Shown: piece after piece, positions 26,443 to 36,331 of the stretch
Layout: each line of letters opens with the position of its first letter
Position numbering within the stretch: position 1 is the first letter of the stretch
Origin: Candidatus Poribacteria bacterium
Lineage (GTDB): Bacteria; Poribacteria; WGA-4E; PCPOR2b
Assembly: GCA_022822005.1 (NCBI GenBank)
Contig: JAJECO010000009.1
Coordinates: forward strand, 59,939-123,938
Direction: 5' to 3'
DNA length: 64,000 bases
Notes under the pieces: model-generated
What the model saw: the letters and a program-made list of their open reading frames with translations, nothing else
Databases searched by the model: none
What the model was told of the DNA's origin: nothing
Program-made: the position numbers and the translations under genes

Positions 26443-26754
26443 ATGAATATTTATGTCGGTAATCTGTCATACGACGCCACGGATGATGACTTGCGAGAGG
26501 CTTTTGAAAGCTACGGAACGGTCGACACTGCCAACGTCATTCGAGACCACTACAGCGGAAGGTCAAGAGGATTTGGATTTGTCGAAATGCCCGATCAAGG
26601 TGAGGCGGAAGCGGCAATCGCCGGATTGGATGGACAGGATATTGTTGGACGTCCCGTGAAAGTGAACGAGGCTCGGCCTCGCCCCCCACGCGGTGAGAGG
26701 CGAGGCGGCGGAGGTGGAGGAAGAGACGATGATGACGACCGAGGTCGCTGGTAA
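26443..26754 (+). CDS. RRM RNA-binding protein with Gly-rich tail
   Basis: 103 residues from ATG 26443 behind GAGAGAGGAA. One RNA recognition motif: RNP2 IYVGNL at residues 2-7 and RNP1 RGFGFVEM near residue 42, then a short Arg/Gly/Asp-rich tail (RGGGGGGRDDDDDRG). It matches the bacterial cold-inducible RNA-binding proteins that bind single-stranded RNA and act as chaperones. It is monocistronic, with a long 5' region and its own terminator. Confidence 0.92.
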   Translation: MNIYVGNLSYDATDDDLREAFESYGTVDTANVIRDHYSGRSRGFGFVEMPDQGEAEAAIAGLDGQDIVGRPVKVNEARPRPPRGERRGGGGGGRDDDDDRGRW

Positions 26755-26782
26755 ACCTATCTCCGCTTGATAATTTCACGGA

Positions 26783-26819
26783 AAGCACCGGGTGATACCC
26801 TTCGCTCGGTGCTTTTTTT
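26783..26819 (+). terminator. rho-independent terminator after the RRM gene
   Basis: AGCACCG (26784-26790) pairs with CGGTGCT (26807-26813), followed by a T run to 26819. It is 30 bp downstream of the RRM stop codon and just before the convergent oxidoreductase gene. Confidence 0.9.
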
Positions 26820-26841
26820 CTGTAACACGGCAGAAAACAGA

Positions 26842-27885
26842 CTAAGGCAGGCTGACCGAAACTTCACGCCCCAATCGTGAGGATTGATAGATTCCGTCGA
26901 ATATCACGTTGGTGTACAGGAAGGTATCCCCAGGAATCGGGGAGGGCTGTCCGTTCCGGATGGCTTGCACAAACTGCTTGATTTCATAGCCGATGTCTAT
27001 ACTGCCCTCCGGCAGCTGATCAGGCGTGACATCCTGTAAATCGCTATAGCCCCCATGCGATAGGCGCAGTTTCGGCTCTAAGCCAAAGGGAGAGATTTCA
27101 ACGGATCCGCGGCTACCGGCGATACGCATCTGCCACTGTTCTGGGAAGTTGATGGCCCAGCTATGGGCGAAGAACAAGGTTATTCCTCCCTCCAACCTGA
27201 CATAGGCCGTTCCGAAATCCTCCACCGAAAAATCATTGATATCCCAAGTGCCGTCCGGGGAGTGACCAAAAATGTTAGCATCGGTGCCTGAGATTGTAAG
27301 CGGTTTGGGGTGTCCCATCATGTGGAGTACAGCGTCAAGCGTATAGACACCGTTGTCCATGAATCCTCCGCCACCCGCCATCTCTTTCTTGATGAATGTT
27401 CCTCCAGGGATACCGCGATGCTGCCAGCCGATGGCTTCCCCGTAATAGATCTGTCCCAGGTTTCCCGCCTCAATAAACGCTTTTGCCGCTTGAATCTCAG
27501 GCATAAATCGCCATTTCATGCCCACCATTAGAATTTTTCCGCTAACCCTTTGGGCTTCCACCATTCGATGGGCTTCGGCGGTCGTAGCTGCCATCGGTTT
27601 TTCCACAATGACATGTTTCCCCGCCTGAAGCGCCGCGACCGTGGGTTCGCAGTGCGCCTTGGTGTACGTGCAAACACTGATAGCATCCACCTCCGTAAGC
27701 GCGAGCAATTCATGGTAGTCTCCGAATGCGTGTCCCGCGCCCCACTCCTGCGCTGCCGCTTGTGCTCGGTCCTCAAGGATATCTGCGACCCCTACAATCC
27801 GTGCTTCATCAGGAATCTGTAGGTATCCGCGTGCATGGGCACGAGAAATTCCGCCTGCACCGATGATACCAATACCAATCGCCAT
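26842..27885 (-). CDS. Gfo/Idh/MocA family oxidoreductase
   Basis: 347 residues: IGAGGISRAHARGY Rossmann motif, VEKPMAATTAEAH with the EKP lysine, and a C-terminal domain with GGGGFMDNGVYTLDAVLHMMG. It is an NAD(P)-dependent dehydrogenase for a sugar-like substrate that cannot be named. It starts 17 bp after the tlyA stop on the same strand, so it may be the last gene of that housekeeping transcript. Confidence 0.87.
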   Translation of the reverse strand: MAIGIGIIGAGGISRAHARGYLQIPDEARIVGVADILEDRAQAAAQEWGAGHAFGDYHELLALTEVDAISVCTYTKAHCEPTVAALQAGKHVIVEKPMAATTAEAHRMVEAQRVSGKILMVGMKWRFMPEIQAAKAFIEAGNLGQIYYGEAIGWQHRGIPGGTFIKKEMAGGGGFMDNGVYTLDAVLHMMGHPKPLTISGTDANIFGHSPDGTWDINDFSVEDFGTAYVRLEGGITLFFAHSWAINFPEQWQMRIAGSRGSVEISPFGLEPKLRLSHGGYSDLQDVTPDQLPEGSIDIGYEIKQFVQAIRNGQPSPIPGDTFLYTNVIFDGIYQSSRLGREVSVSLP

Positions 27886-27902
27886 AATATTCTCCGATCG
27901 AA

Positions 27903-28775
27903 TTATTGTAAAGCGGTGTTAGCTTCTTGCACCACCTGCATCGCATGCTTTTCCCAATCCACCGAAGTGCCCTCAACTCCTGCTTTAAACCAAACCAGAT
28001 ATTCAATGTTTCCCGCAGGCCCACGAATAGGAGAGTGTGAGATTCCCATGACGGATAAATCCAGTCCTTGGATAAACCGGACGAGATCGCCGAGAACCCG
28101 ACCGTGCACCCTCGCGTCTCTCACGACACCGCCCTTGCCTACATCCTTCCGGCCCGCTTCAAATTGTGGCTTGACCAAGGCGAGTACATCCCCCGTAGGA
28201 TTAACGATTTGGGTAATAATCGGTAGGACTTTTTGGAGGGAGATAAAAGAGACATCAACGACACCGATTTCGACAGGCGACTCAAAGCGATTCACGTCAA
28301 TTGTGCGGATATTGGTGCCCTCAATGACACACACACGCGGGTCTTGACGGAGTTTCCATGCAAGCTGCCCGTGACCGACATCCACCGCATACACGAACTT
28401 TGTACCGTGTTGCAGCAGACAATCTGTGAACCCACCGGTCGATGCCCCGACATCGATTGCGATGCTGTCACGCACATCAACTTGGAAAACCTGCAACGCT
28501 TGCTCTAACTTCAACCCACCCCGGCTGACATACCGTGGCGGTTCTTTCACTACAATTTCTGCATCCTGTGAAATCAGTTGTCCCGGTTTGACCTGTGTGC
28601 TCCCCGAAACAATCACTTCACCGGCGAGAATTAGCTGCTTTGCTCGTTCACGGGTTTCGATAAGTCCTCGCTGGACAACGAGCGTATCAAGCCGCTGCTT
28701 ACTTTGATCGCGTGGTGCGTGAAGCGCGAAACGTGAGATATCAGATGTGCCGTTGCCGCCCTTCCGGCTTGCCAT
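27903..28775 (-). CDS. tlyA: TlyA-family rRNA 2'-O-methyltransferase
   Basis: 290 residues from ATG 28775 (MASRKGGNG), after GGAAGGAAAG; an upstream start at 28883 would run far into dxs. S4 RNA-binding domain (QRLDTLVVQRGLIETRERAKQ), then an FtsJ-like SAM domain with AIDVGASTGGFTDCLLQ, VDVSFISLQKVLP and ALVKPQFEAGR. Family knowledge: TlyA methylates ribose in 16S/23S rRNA. It overlaps the end of dxs in the common dxs-tlyA order. Confidence 0.92.
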   Translation of the reverse strand: MASRKGGNGTSDISRFALHAPRDQSKQRLDTLVVQRGLIETRERAKQLILAGEVIVSGSTQVKPGQLISQDAEIVVKEPPRYVSRGGLKLEQALQVFQVDVRDSIAIDVGASTGGFTDCLLQHGTKFVYAVDVGHGQLAWKLRQDPRVCVIEGTNIRTIDVNRFESPVEIGVVDVSFISLQKVLPIITQIVNPTGDVLALVKPQFEAGRKDVGKGGVVRDARVHGRVLGDLVRFIQGLDLSVMGISHSPIRGPAGNIEYLVWFKAGVEGTSVDWEKHAMQVVQEANTALQ

Positions 28776-28836
28776 TCGATCTTTCCTTCCAACTTCTACA
28801 CTCGTCTCCAAGTCCGCCCCACACGGTTCTCCGCAT

Positions 28837-30705
28837 CTATCCACTGTCCTGTTCTTTTGCAAGTTGTAGCCCTTCGCGGACAATCGCCTCTGTGTCTAAA
28901 CCGCATAGTTCATATAAGGTTTGGACATCCCCATGTTCAATAAATTTATCAGGAATACCAAGGCGTTTGACCCGCACATCTGTCAATCCACTATCTGTAA
29001 GCATCTCCAAGATTCCACTACCAAATCCGCCCATCAGTACGCCATCCTCAACAGTAATCACTTTTCCAATCCGCGAAGCGAGTGGAAGGATAAGTTCGTC
29101 ATCAAGCGGCTTGACGAATCGCGCATTTACGACCGTTGCCGATATCTCTGAGTCCGCCAATATCTCCGCTGCATCGAGCGCCGGTTGAACGCGATTTCCA
29201 ATCGCTATGATCAACAAGTCGTCCCCATTGCGTAATATCTCACCTTTCCCAATTGATAGGGATTGGGATTGGCTTGCCATCGGAACACCCAGACCGGTGC
29301 CACGGGGATAACGGAGGGCAACTGGTCCCTCTTCGTACTCAACGGCGGTCTTCACCATGTGCTGGAGTTCATCTTCATCTTTTGGTGCCATTACCACCAT
29401 GTTCGGTAAAGAGCGTAGATACGCGAAATCGAAGACACCGTGATGTGTAGGTCCATCTGCTCCGACAAGTCCAGCGCGGTCCAGCACAAAGATAACTGGC
29501 AGGTTCTGGATGCAGACATCGTGAACCACCTGATCGTAACCGCGTTGCAGGAAGGTCGAATAGATTGCCGCGACCGGCCTGACGCCTTGGGTCGCTAATC
29601 CGGCTGCAAAGGTGACTGCACATTGCTCTGCCAAACCCACGTCGAAAAAGCGATCAGGGAATACCTCTTGGAATTTGTCTAACCCCGTGCCGTTCGGCAT
29701 TGCGGCGGTTATCGCGGCAATCCGGGAGTCCTGTTCGGCCAGTTCAATCAATGTGTTGCTGAAAACGCTGGTATACGTCGGAAGCGGTGACTTAGGCACA
29801 AGCGACTTTCCTGTCTCGAGGTCAAACTTGCCGCTGACGCTGTAAAACGTCTCTGAGTCCGTTTCAGCGAGGGGATATCCTTTTCCCTTCTGGGTGACGA
29901 CGTGAAGCAAAATCGGTTGATGTAGTGATTTCACCCCCTCAAGCACTGGCAATAGTGCCTCCAAGTCGTTGCCATCAAGGGGACCGAAATAGCGAAAACC
30001 GAACTCCTCAAACAGTGTCCCGGGCTTGAGAGCTGCTTCAATTCGTTTAGCAACAGGCTTCACCTCCGGCGCAATTCGCTTCACAACCTCTTTCGCGCTG
30101 GACCGAAGGGCATTGTAGGTCGGATTGGTTAAAAGACGATGCAGGTATTTTGAGAACGCGCCAACTGTCTGAGAAATGGACATCTGATTATCGTTCAGAA
30201 TGACAAGCATATCTTTCTTAAAGTCGCCAGCTGTGTTCAGTCCCTCAAATGCCATCCCGCCTGTCAAACCACCATCACCAATAACAGCAACCACCTTGTA
30301 ATCCTCGTTGTTCAGGTCTCGAGCGGTAGCAATTCCCAACGCCGCTGCGAGCGATGTGCTTGAGTGCCCCGCACCAAATACATCGTACTTGCTTTCTGCT
30401 CGGCTGAGAAATCCACTGATACCGCCATACTGTCGGAGCGTTGGAAACGCATCACGGCGTCCGGTGAGGAGTTTATGTGGGTAAGCTTGATGACCAATAT
30501 CCCAGATAACTTGGTCGCGCGGGGTATCAAAAACGTAATGGAGGGCGATCGCTAATTCAACCGTTCCTAAATTGGGAGCAAAGTGTCCGGGGTGTTGCGA
30601 TAGCACCGAAAGGAGATACCCACGCATTTCTTCAGCGAGTTGTTTCAGTTGGTTGGTATTTAGTGACTTGAGATCTATGGGTGTATCGATTTTTTGTAAA
30701 AGCAT
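28837..30705 (-). CDS. dxs: 1-deoxy-D-xylulose-5-phosphate synthase
   Basis: 622 residues, the normal length. A TPP-dependent transketolase-fold enzyme condensing pyruvate and glyceraldehyde-3-phosphate, the first step of the MEP isoprenoid pathway. Motifs include WDIGHQAYPHKLLTGR, AVIGDGGLTGGMAFEGLN, NDNQMSISQTVGAFS, FDVGLAEQCAVTFAAGLA, DRAGLVGADGPTHHG and GKVITVEDGVLMGGFGS. An AAGGAG site precedes the start. It lies between xseB and tlyA, the frequent xseA-xseB-dxs-tlyA cluster. Confidence 0.97.
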   Translation of the reverse strand: MLLQKIDTPIDLKSLNTNQLKQLAEEMRGYLLSVLSQHPGHFAPNLGTVELAIALHYVFDTPRDQVIWDIGHQAYPHKLLTGRRDAFPTLRQYGGISGFLSRAESKYDVFGAGHSSTSLAAALGIATARDLNNEDYKVVAVIGDGGLTGGMAFEGLNTAGDFKKDMLVILNDNQMSISQTVGAFSKYLHRLLTNPTYNALRSSAKEVVKRIAPEVKPVAKRIEAALKPGTLFEEFGFRYFGPLDGNDLEALLPVLEGVKSLHQPILLHVVTQKGKGYPLAETDSETFYSVSGKFDLETGKSLVPKSPLPTYTSVFSNTLIELAEQDSRIAAITAAMPNGTGLDKFQEVFPDRFFDVGLAEQCAVTFAAGLATQGVRPVAAIYSTFLQRGYDQVVHDVCIQNLPVIFVLDRAGLVGADGPTHHGVFDFAYLRSLPNMVVMAPKDEDELQHMVKTAVEYEEGPVALRYPRGTGLGVPMASQSQSLSIGKGEILRNGDDLLIIAIGNRVQPALDAAEILADSEISATVVNARFVKPLDDELILPLASRIGKVITVEDGVLMGGFGSGILEMLTDSGLTDVRVKRLGIPDKFIEHGDVQTLYELCGLDTEAIVREGLQLAKEQDSG

Positions 30706-30768
30706 TCCAAAGCTCCTTGTGACAATCTGCGAGTGGGGACAAGAACACTGCGTCCCCTACAGCGTACG

Positions 30769-31014
30769 TCAGATTTCCCCCTCATCTTCTGCTTCAAACG
30801 GTGCCACTTCAAACGTATCTTCGTCGACTTCAACCAGTTGTTGCACGCGCAATTCCGCCGCATCAAGTTTTTCTCGGCAGAGCCGCGTCAGACGAATACC
30901 TTCCTCAAAAGCTTGTAGCGACTCATCCAGACTCAAGGCATCACCCTGCTCAAGCTGGGAAACCGTATCTTCAAGTTTGATTAAGGCTTCCTCAAAACTC
31001 ATATCTTCAGACAT
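30769..31014 (-). CDS. xseB: exodeoxyribonuclease VII small subunit
   Basis: 81 residues. SFEEALIKLEDTVSQLEQGDALSLDESLQAFEEGIRL (split into two helices) and ..CREKLDAAELRVQQL are the two-helix XseB signature. Several XseB copies bind one XseA to form exonuclease VII. The acidic tail (VDEDTFEVAPFEAEDEGE) is common. Its start overlaps xseA by 8 bp, so the two are translationally coupled. Confidence 0.95.
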   Translation of the reverse strand: MSEDMSFEEALIKLEDTVSQLEQGDALSLDESLQAFEEGIRLTRLCREKLDAAELRVQQLVEVDEDTFEVAPFEAEDEGEI

Positions 31015-32224
31015 CTATCTCTCCTTTTAGCACACGGCACGCTAACCGACCTCGCGACAGTCGGACATCAACCTCTTCGCCAGCGTGAACCCGCGAGGCA
31101 TCCGTCACTGTTTTTCCGCTTGAATCCTTGCAGATGCTATATCCACGGGCCAATGTTGCCAATGGACTTAGCGCATCTAACTGGGTAGCAGTAACTTGCC
31201 AGGTTCGCCGTTTTCCCTTTAGCTGTTGTACAACCGCTCGTTCTCCACGGCTGTCAAGCTGATCAATCACCTGCCGAAGACGGTTAATGGCATCAATCCG
31301 ATGTCTTGCTGGGATACGGCTCTGTATATTTTCGAGTTGCGTTCGGACAACATCAATTCGCCGAGCGATGCTTCGCACTAAAATCGACCTAATGCCGGTA
31401 ATCTGCAGTCGAAGCTCTTCCCGATCTGGGACGATGTTTTCAACCGCTGCAGATGGTGTTGGGGCGCGGTGGTCTGCGACAAGGTCTGCAATAGTAACAT
31501 CGGTCTCATGTCCCACAGCAGATACGATTGGAATATGCGACTCGAAAATCGCACGGGCTACCACCTCTTCATTGAACGCCCAAAGATCTTCGATAGATCC
31601 GCCCCCGCGGCCAACGATGAGAAGATCAATCCCCGATTGACGGTTCATGCACCGGATAGCGTGAGCAATCTCCTCCGCCGCGCCATCCCCCTGCACAAGG
31701 GTCGGAAATAGCAGTACCTCCACAGCGGGATAACGTTCTTGCAACATGCGGAGAATATCGCGAATGGCTGCCCCCGTTGCAGAGGTGATAAGACCAATCT
31801 TCTGTGGAAACTTCGGTAGCGGCTTTTTGTAAGCCTGATCGAATAATCCTTCCGTTTCAAGCTGTTCCTTGAGCCTTTCAAACTCCAATTGCAACTTGCC
31901 CACACCAGCAGGAGCAACATAGTCACCAATAATCTGATACTGACTCCGTGCGTCGTAGATGCTAAGTTGTCCGTGAACAAGCACAGCGTCACCGCTTTTC
32001 GGCATCAGTCGCAGACGGGAGGCGACGCGCTGAAAAATTACACACTGAATCTGGCTATTACTGTCTTTGAGTGTAAAATAGACATGCCCAGCAGAAGAGC
32101 GCGTAAAATTCGAAATCTCACCCTCAAGCCATAAATCTTGAAGTATCGGTTCCGCTCGCAAAATGTCTCTCAAGCGCTGTGTAATTTCGTGGACTTTATA
32201 AATTTTACCTACTGACTGCATCAT
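31007..32224 (-). CDS. xseA: exodeoxyribonuclease VII large subunit
   Basis: 405 residues. N-terminal OB fold (LRAEPILQDLWLEGEISN, GHVYFTLKD), then the catalytic region with IGLITSATGAAIRDI, GRGGGSIEDLWAFN, SAVGHETDVTIADLVAD and RAPTPSAAVE, followed by a coiled coil and a short C-terminal segment with LARGYSI. It degrades single-stranded DNA to oligonucleotides in repair. Somewhat shorter than E. coli XseA (456), mainly in the coiled coil. Confidence 0.96.
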   Translation of the reverse strand: MMQSVGKIYKVHEITQRLRDILRAEPILQDLWLEGEISNFTRSSAGHVYFTLKDSNSQIQCVIFQRVASRLRLMPKSGDAVLVHGQLSIYDARSQYQIIGDYVAPAGVGKLQLEFERLKEQLETEGLFDQAYKKPLPKFPQKIGLITSATGAAIRDILRMLQERYPAVEVLLFPTLVQGDGAAEEIAHAIRCMNRQSGIDLLIVGRGGGSIEDLWAFNEEVVARAIFESHIPIVSAVGHETDVTIADLVADHRAPTPSAAVENIVPDREELRLQITGIRSILVRSIARRIDVVRTQLENIQSRIPARHRIDAINRLRQVIDQLDSRGERAVVQQLKGKRRTWQVTATQLDALSPLATLARGYSICKDSSGKTVTDASRVHAGEEVDVRLSRGRLACRVLKGEIDV

Positions 32225-32259
32225 GAGTAACTATATAACCTAAAAATATAATGACTGAA

Positions 32260-33063
32260 CTACTGTGCTTTCACCACATCACTCATAGGGAGGCGAATAC
32301 GCTCAATGGAGAGTGCCTTGCCGGTCTCATCATCCAACTCTATTATAACCCCACAGAGGATGATATTGCCGCTCGCAACTTGATAGCGGCGGGGCAACAT
32401 TGTCCGAAAACGCTCGATGACCTCCTCCTTTTTCATGCCAATTATTGAATCGTGGGGACCCGTCATACCGACATCTGTAATGTAAGCGGTGCCTTGTGGG
32501 AGGATCTGTTCGTCGGCTGTCTGCACATGCGTATGGGTGCCCACAACAGCACTCACTTTTCCATCGGCATACCAACCCATTGCAATCTTCTCCGCTGTCG
32601 CCTCCGCATGGAAATCGAGAAGAATAAATCGCGTTTGTGTCTGGATCTGTGAGAAGATAGCATCAAAGGTGTGAAACGGGTTTTCGTAGCTGTCCATGTA
32701 GAGTTGGCCTGCAATATTCATCACACCGATTCGCGTTCCTGAAGCTGCTGTGGCAACGAGCCAGCCGCGTCCCGGAGTTCCTTTCGGAAAATTTGCCGGG
32801 CGGACAAGATTTGGTTCTGTGTCAATGAACCTAAAGATTTCACGGTTATCCCAGACATGGTTTCCGGTCGTTATGACATCAGTCCCTACATCCAGGATTT
32901 CGTCGAGCACCGATTGAGTCAACCCCTTACCACCGGCGGCGTTTTCCCCATTGACGATGATAGCATCGACCCCATCTGCTTGTTCAATCAGGTATGGTAG
33001 GAGGTTCGCAAGCGCTTTCCGACCGGGCGACCCAACGATGTCTCCAATAAATAAAATTTTCAA
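32260..33063 (-). CDS. ymdB: YmdB-type metallophosphoesterase (TIGR00282)
   Basis: 267 residues. Metal-binding motifs in order: FIGDIVGSPGR, NGENAAGGKGL, TGNHVWDN, DFHAEATAEK and GTHTHVQTADEQIL. Characterised homologues (Bacillus YmdB) are 2',3'-cyclic-nucleotide phosphodiesterases affecting RNA turnover and biofilm genes. It follows xseA on the minus strand with 35 bp between, completing the housekeeping run. Confidence 0.93.
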   Translation of the reverse strand: MKILFIGDIVGSPGRKALANLLPYLIEQADGVDAIIVNGENAAGGKGLTQSVLDEILDVGTDVITTGNHVWDNREIFRFIDTEPNLVRPANFPKGTPGRGWLVATAASGTRIGVMNIAGQLYMDSYENPFHTFDAIFSQIQTQTRFILLDFHAEATAEKIAMGWYADGKVSAVVGTHTHVQTADEQILPQGTAYITDVGMTGPHDSIIGMKKEEVIERFRTMLPRRYQVASGNIILCGVIIELDDETGKALSIERIRLPMSDVVKAQ

Positions 33064-33137
33064 TATTACCTCTCAATCAAATCCCATAATTCCTAAATAA
33101 CCAAGTTCTGGCAATCGAGTGCACTTACCAATCCAAC

Positions 33138-33668
33138 TTAGTCCTGTGCCAATCGTTCCAACTCTGTCAATGTAAAAACCGAAGTAAGCGAACAGTTAAT
33201 CTCTGCTAAGTTCTCACGTCCCCCACTCTCCCGATCAATAACGCAAAAAGCATGCCCAACTGTTAACCCAAGCTCCCGCATCTGACAGACCGATGTTCTT
33301 ATCTGTCCAGCGGTTGTAACCACATCCTCTATCACCAAAGCAGTTTCACCCGTTTGAAACCCACCCTCTACCAAATTACAGGTGCCGTAAGTTTTGGCTT
33401 CTTTGCGGACATATAGACACGGCTTTCCTGTCTTGAAAGACAATCCGGTTGCGAGTGGAACACCCCCTAATTCTAAACCGGCGAGCTTATCGAAAGAAGG
33501 GGATAACAATTTCTGCAACTCATCCACAATTGCGTCTAACACGACAGGATCGCTTTCAAAGCGGTACTTGTCCCAGTAGAATGAGCTAGTTTTCCCAGAT
33601 CGCAGCTTGAATTCTCCGGTCAAATACGAAGCCGCCCTAATCCGTTTTGCAAGATCTCTTTTGTCCAT
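33138..33668 (-). CDS. pyrE: orotate phosphoribosyltransferase
   Basis: 176 residues. Type I phosphoribosyltransferase fold with FKLRSGKTSSFYWDKYRFES, LGGVPLATGLSFKTGKP, RKEAKTYGT and the PRPP loop ALVIEDVVTTAGQI. It converts orotate and PRPP to OMP in pyrimidine synthesis. It lies 74 bp upstream of ymdB and probably heads the run down to tlyA. No other pyr gene is in the window. Confidence 0.93.
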   Translation of the reverse strand: MDKRDLAKRIRAASYLTGEFKLRSGKTSSFYWDKYRFESDPVVLDAIVDELQKLLSPSFDKLAGLELGGVPLATGLSFKTGKPCLYVRKEAKTYGTCNLVEGGFQTGETALVIEDVVTTAGQIRTSVCQMRELGLTVGHAFCVIDRESGGRENLAEINCSLTSVFTLTELERLAQD

Positions 33669-33753
33669 AAACTTCCTTTACTGGGTATGTTTCCAAGGGG
33701 GCGAGTAGGCGAGTAAATGGGCAGACCTGCAACCCATTTACCCATGATCCGAT

Positions 33754-34653
33754 TTATCCACCCAACTCTGCTGCGACCGATTTAACATAAGCAACACTTT
33801 TCAAATCACCGTGAAATTGATCGCCGAGACGCATACCTTCGATGGCGAGATAACCACTGTAGCCTGCATCCAACATCGCCGAGATTGCGAATCGGTAGTC
33901 GATGTCTCCATCGGGAATCGGGGCTTGTAATAGGATCGATTTTTCCAGATCAGGTATATGGACCCGATACAGATTTTTGCAGTGCCAATAATTGCAATGA
34001 GGTGCGAGTGCAGCGATGGCGTCTTCACAAGATTCCTCTGGGATGTCATAAGTCCAGTAAATGTTGCCAAGATCAGGGTTGATACCGATGTTCGGTTGAT
34101 CAATAAGTTCCAGCAAGTGTAACGCAGTCCAACTGTTATCAACGATGGTGTTCTGATGGATTTCGATCGAAAGTTCCAACCCGTGATCGGCGGCGACCTT
34201 CGCAGCCTCAGAGAGTCCACGTGCCGTCCGTTCATAATCCTCTTCTCTTGCTGTTCGGCTAGAACCTTGAGATATCCGCTCTCCTCGATACGTCCCGATT
34301 CCGCGTGGATCAGGAGCTGGGCTCCCGCCGATTGTTGAATTGACCACCCCGGCACCAATCTGCGCAGCAAACTGGATAATCTGCTCCCACTGCTTACCAG
34401 CTCCCAAAGCGTTACGCGGGGCGATAAAGCCGCCTCCGCCGCGTATAGCAACGCATGGCATGCCAGCATCTTCAAGCTCCGATCGGAGGGTTGCGACATC
34501 CGGCTGGTCCAGCACGCTGGGGCCCAGCTCAATGCCGTCAAAACCGATCTCTTTCGCTTTTTTCAAAAACGCGCTACGATGCTCCTTCGATCCGATACCT
34601 CCGTCTTGATGCGGGTACAATACCCCTCGACGAAACGCATAAGCGACTTTCAT
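33754..34653 (-). CDS. sugar phosphate isomerase/epimerase (AP endonuclease 2 fold)
   Basis: 299 residues from ATG 34653 (MKVAYAFRRGVLYP), after CGAGGTGATTCC. Xylose-isomerase-like TIM barrel: KEIGFDGIELGPSVLDQPD, LELSIEIHQNTIVDNS, NIGINPDLGNIYWTYD, HCKNLYRV and GYSGYLAIEGMRLGDQ, with the Glu/Asp/His metal ligands of this family. The substrate is unknown; related genes act with Gfo/Idh enzymes. It is divergent from the M81 gene. Confidence 0.83.
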   Translation of the reverse strand: MKVAYAFRRGVLYPHQDGGIGSKEHRSAFLKKAKEIGFDGIELGPSVLDQPDVATLRSELEDAGMPCVAIRGGGGFIAPRNALGAGKQWEQIIQFAAQIGAGVVNSTIGGSPAPDPRGIGTYRGERISQGSSRTAREEDYERTARGLSEAAKVAADHGLELSIEIHQNTIVDNSWTALHLLELIDQPNIGINPDLGNIYWTYDIPEESCEDAIAALAPHCNYWHCKNLYRVHIPDLEKSILLQAPIPDGDIDYRFAISAMLDAGYSGYLAIEGMRLGDQFHGDLKSVAYVKSVAAELGG

Positions 34654-34831
34654 GGAATCACCTCGTAAGACAATTTGCACCGAAGCAAGCTGTTCCCTAT
34701 TTGCTCCTTTGCATCATTTACCAAAAACTGATATAATCTCTGCTTGAACTAAACCACCTGATGAACGTACCAATAATAGCACAGATGATGGGGAAATTCA
34801 ATCGCAATTTGTTGTAGAGAAGGAAACAATT

Positions 34832-36304
34832 ATGGCAACCATCGCAATTGGTGGTATCATGCACGAGTCCAACACCTTTAATAGCGTACCAACAGACCGG
34901 GCAGCATTTGAGTCTGGGTATCTAACCTTCGGTAATGATATCCTTGATATCTGGGGAGAAGCCCACCATGAGATTGGTGGTTTTATTGAAGGCGCATCGT
35001 TATACGACTGGGACTTGCATCCGACCTTGATGACCGCAGCGACACCTGCGGGCAGAGTGACGGATGAATTCTTTGAAGAAGTCGTTGCTGAGCTCATCCA
35101 CCGTATTAAGTCAGTACCAAATCTTGATGGCGTATTACTCGCTCTGCACGGCGCAATGGTTGTTGAAAGCTACCCTGATGGCGACGGTGAAGTGCTCCGC
35201 CGGATGCGCCAGGCGTTAGGAACCGATTTTCCTATCGTCTCCACACTCGATCACCACACAAATGTCTCCGAGCAGATGGTCGCGGAATCAACCGCATTGG
35301 TCATCTACAAAACAAATCCACACATCGACCAGCGTCAGCGCGGACTCCAAGCCGCAGAGATCCTAATGCGCACGGTTCGTGGGGAAATTAAGCCGACCCA
35401 AGCCCTCGCCAAACCGCCGATGATTTTCAATATTTTGCATCAATATACCAGCGTTGAACCTATGCAACCAATCCTTCAAGAAGCAGTACAGTTAGAAACG
35501 AAGTCCAATGTTCTTGCGGCAAACATTGCAGCAGGATACCCGTACGCCGATGTCCATGAAATGGGCCCCACTGCTGTCGTTGTAACCGATAATGATCCAC
35601 AACTCGCTCAAGCAGAAGCCCAGCGGTTATCAGACAGGCTGTGGAATGTATGCGATCAGTTGGCCATCAACCTACCAGATGCGGCAGCGGCGGTCACACA
35701 GGCAATGCAGAGCGAGTCACACCCTGTCATACTCGTCGAAATGGGAGATAACATCGGGGGTGGATCGCCGGGAGATAGCACGTTCATTTTGAGAGAACTG
35801 GTACGGCAGGAGGCGGATGGATTCGTCTGCATCCTCTACGCACCCCAGGAGGTAGAGGTATGTATTCAGGCGGGTGTTCGCGGAGAGGTTGATCTAACTG
35901 TCGGCGGGAAATCGGACGACCTACACGGCTCACCGATCCCAATCCGTGGGCGCGTTCGTCTCATACACGATGGCTACTATGAGGAGACAGAACCTCGCCA
36001 CGGTGGTGGGCGATACCAAGACCAAGGTATCACAGCCGTTGTAGAAATTGGACGGAAAAGTCTGATTGTCCTTACAAGCAAACGTCAAGTGCCATTCAGC
36101 CTGCATCAACTCTTCAGTTTGGGAATTGATCCACGGGGGGTGAAGCACGTTGTTGTCAAGGCTGCCATTGCCTATCGTGCAGCCTATGAGCCTATCGCAG
36201 GAAAGATTATTGAAGTTGATACTCCCGGACTGACAGCGGTGAATCCGCTGCATTTTACGTATCGGGATGTGCGGAGACCAATCTTTCCGTTGGATTCAGT
36301 TTGA
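34832..36304 (+). CDS. M81-family (MlrC-like) metallopeptidase
   Basis: 490 residues. N-terminal domain with GGIMHESNTFNSVPTD, LLALHGAMVVESYPDGDGE and STLDHHTNVSEQM, and the MlrC C-terminal domain with VEMGDNIGGGSPGDST. These carry the predicted zinc ligands (Asp, His). Family knowledge: MlrC finishes microcystin breakdown in Sphingomonas, but most members are of unknown substrate; the genus probably hydrolyses small amides. An AGAAGGAAAC site precedes the start. Confidence 0.88.
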   Translation: MATIAIGGIMHESNTFNSVPTDRAAFESGYLTFGNDILDIWGEAHHEIGGFIEGASLYDWDLHPTLMTAATPAGRVTDEFFEEVVAELIHRIKSVPNLDGVLLALHGAMVVESYPDGDGEVLRRMRQALGTDFPIVSTLDHHTNVSEQMVAESTALVIYKTNPHIDQRQRGLQAAEILMRTVRGEIKPTQALAKPPMIFNILHQYTSVEPMQPILQEAVQLETKSNVLAANIAAGYPYADVHEMGPTAVVVTDNDPQLAQAEAQRLSDRLWNVCDQLAINLPDAAAAVTQAMQSESHPVILVEMGDNIGGGSPGDSTFILRELVRQEADGFVCILYAPQEVEVCIQAGVRGEVDLTVGGKSDDLHGSPIPIRGRVRLIHDGYYEETEPRHGGGRYQDQGITAVVEIGRKSLIVLTSKRQVPFSLHQLFSLGIDPRGVKHVVVKAAIAYRAAYEPIAGKIIEVDTPGLTAVNPLHFTYRDVRRPIFPLDSV

Positions 36305-36331
36305 CTGCCAATTTTAATCCGTTAAATGCAG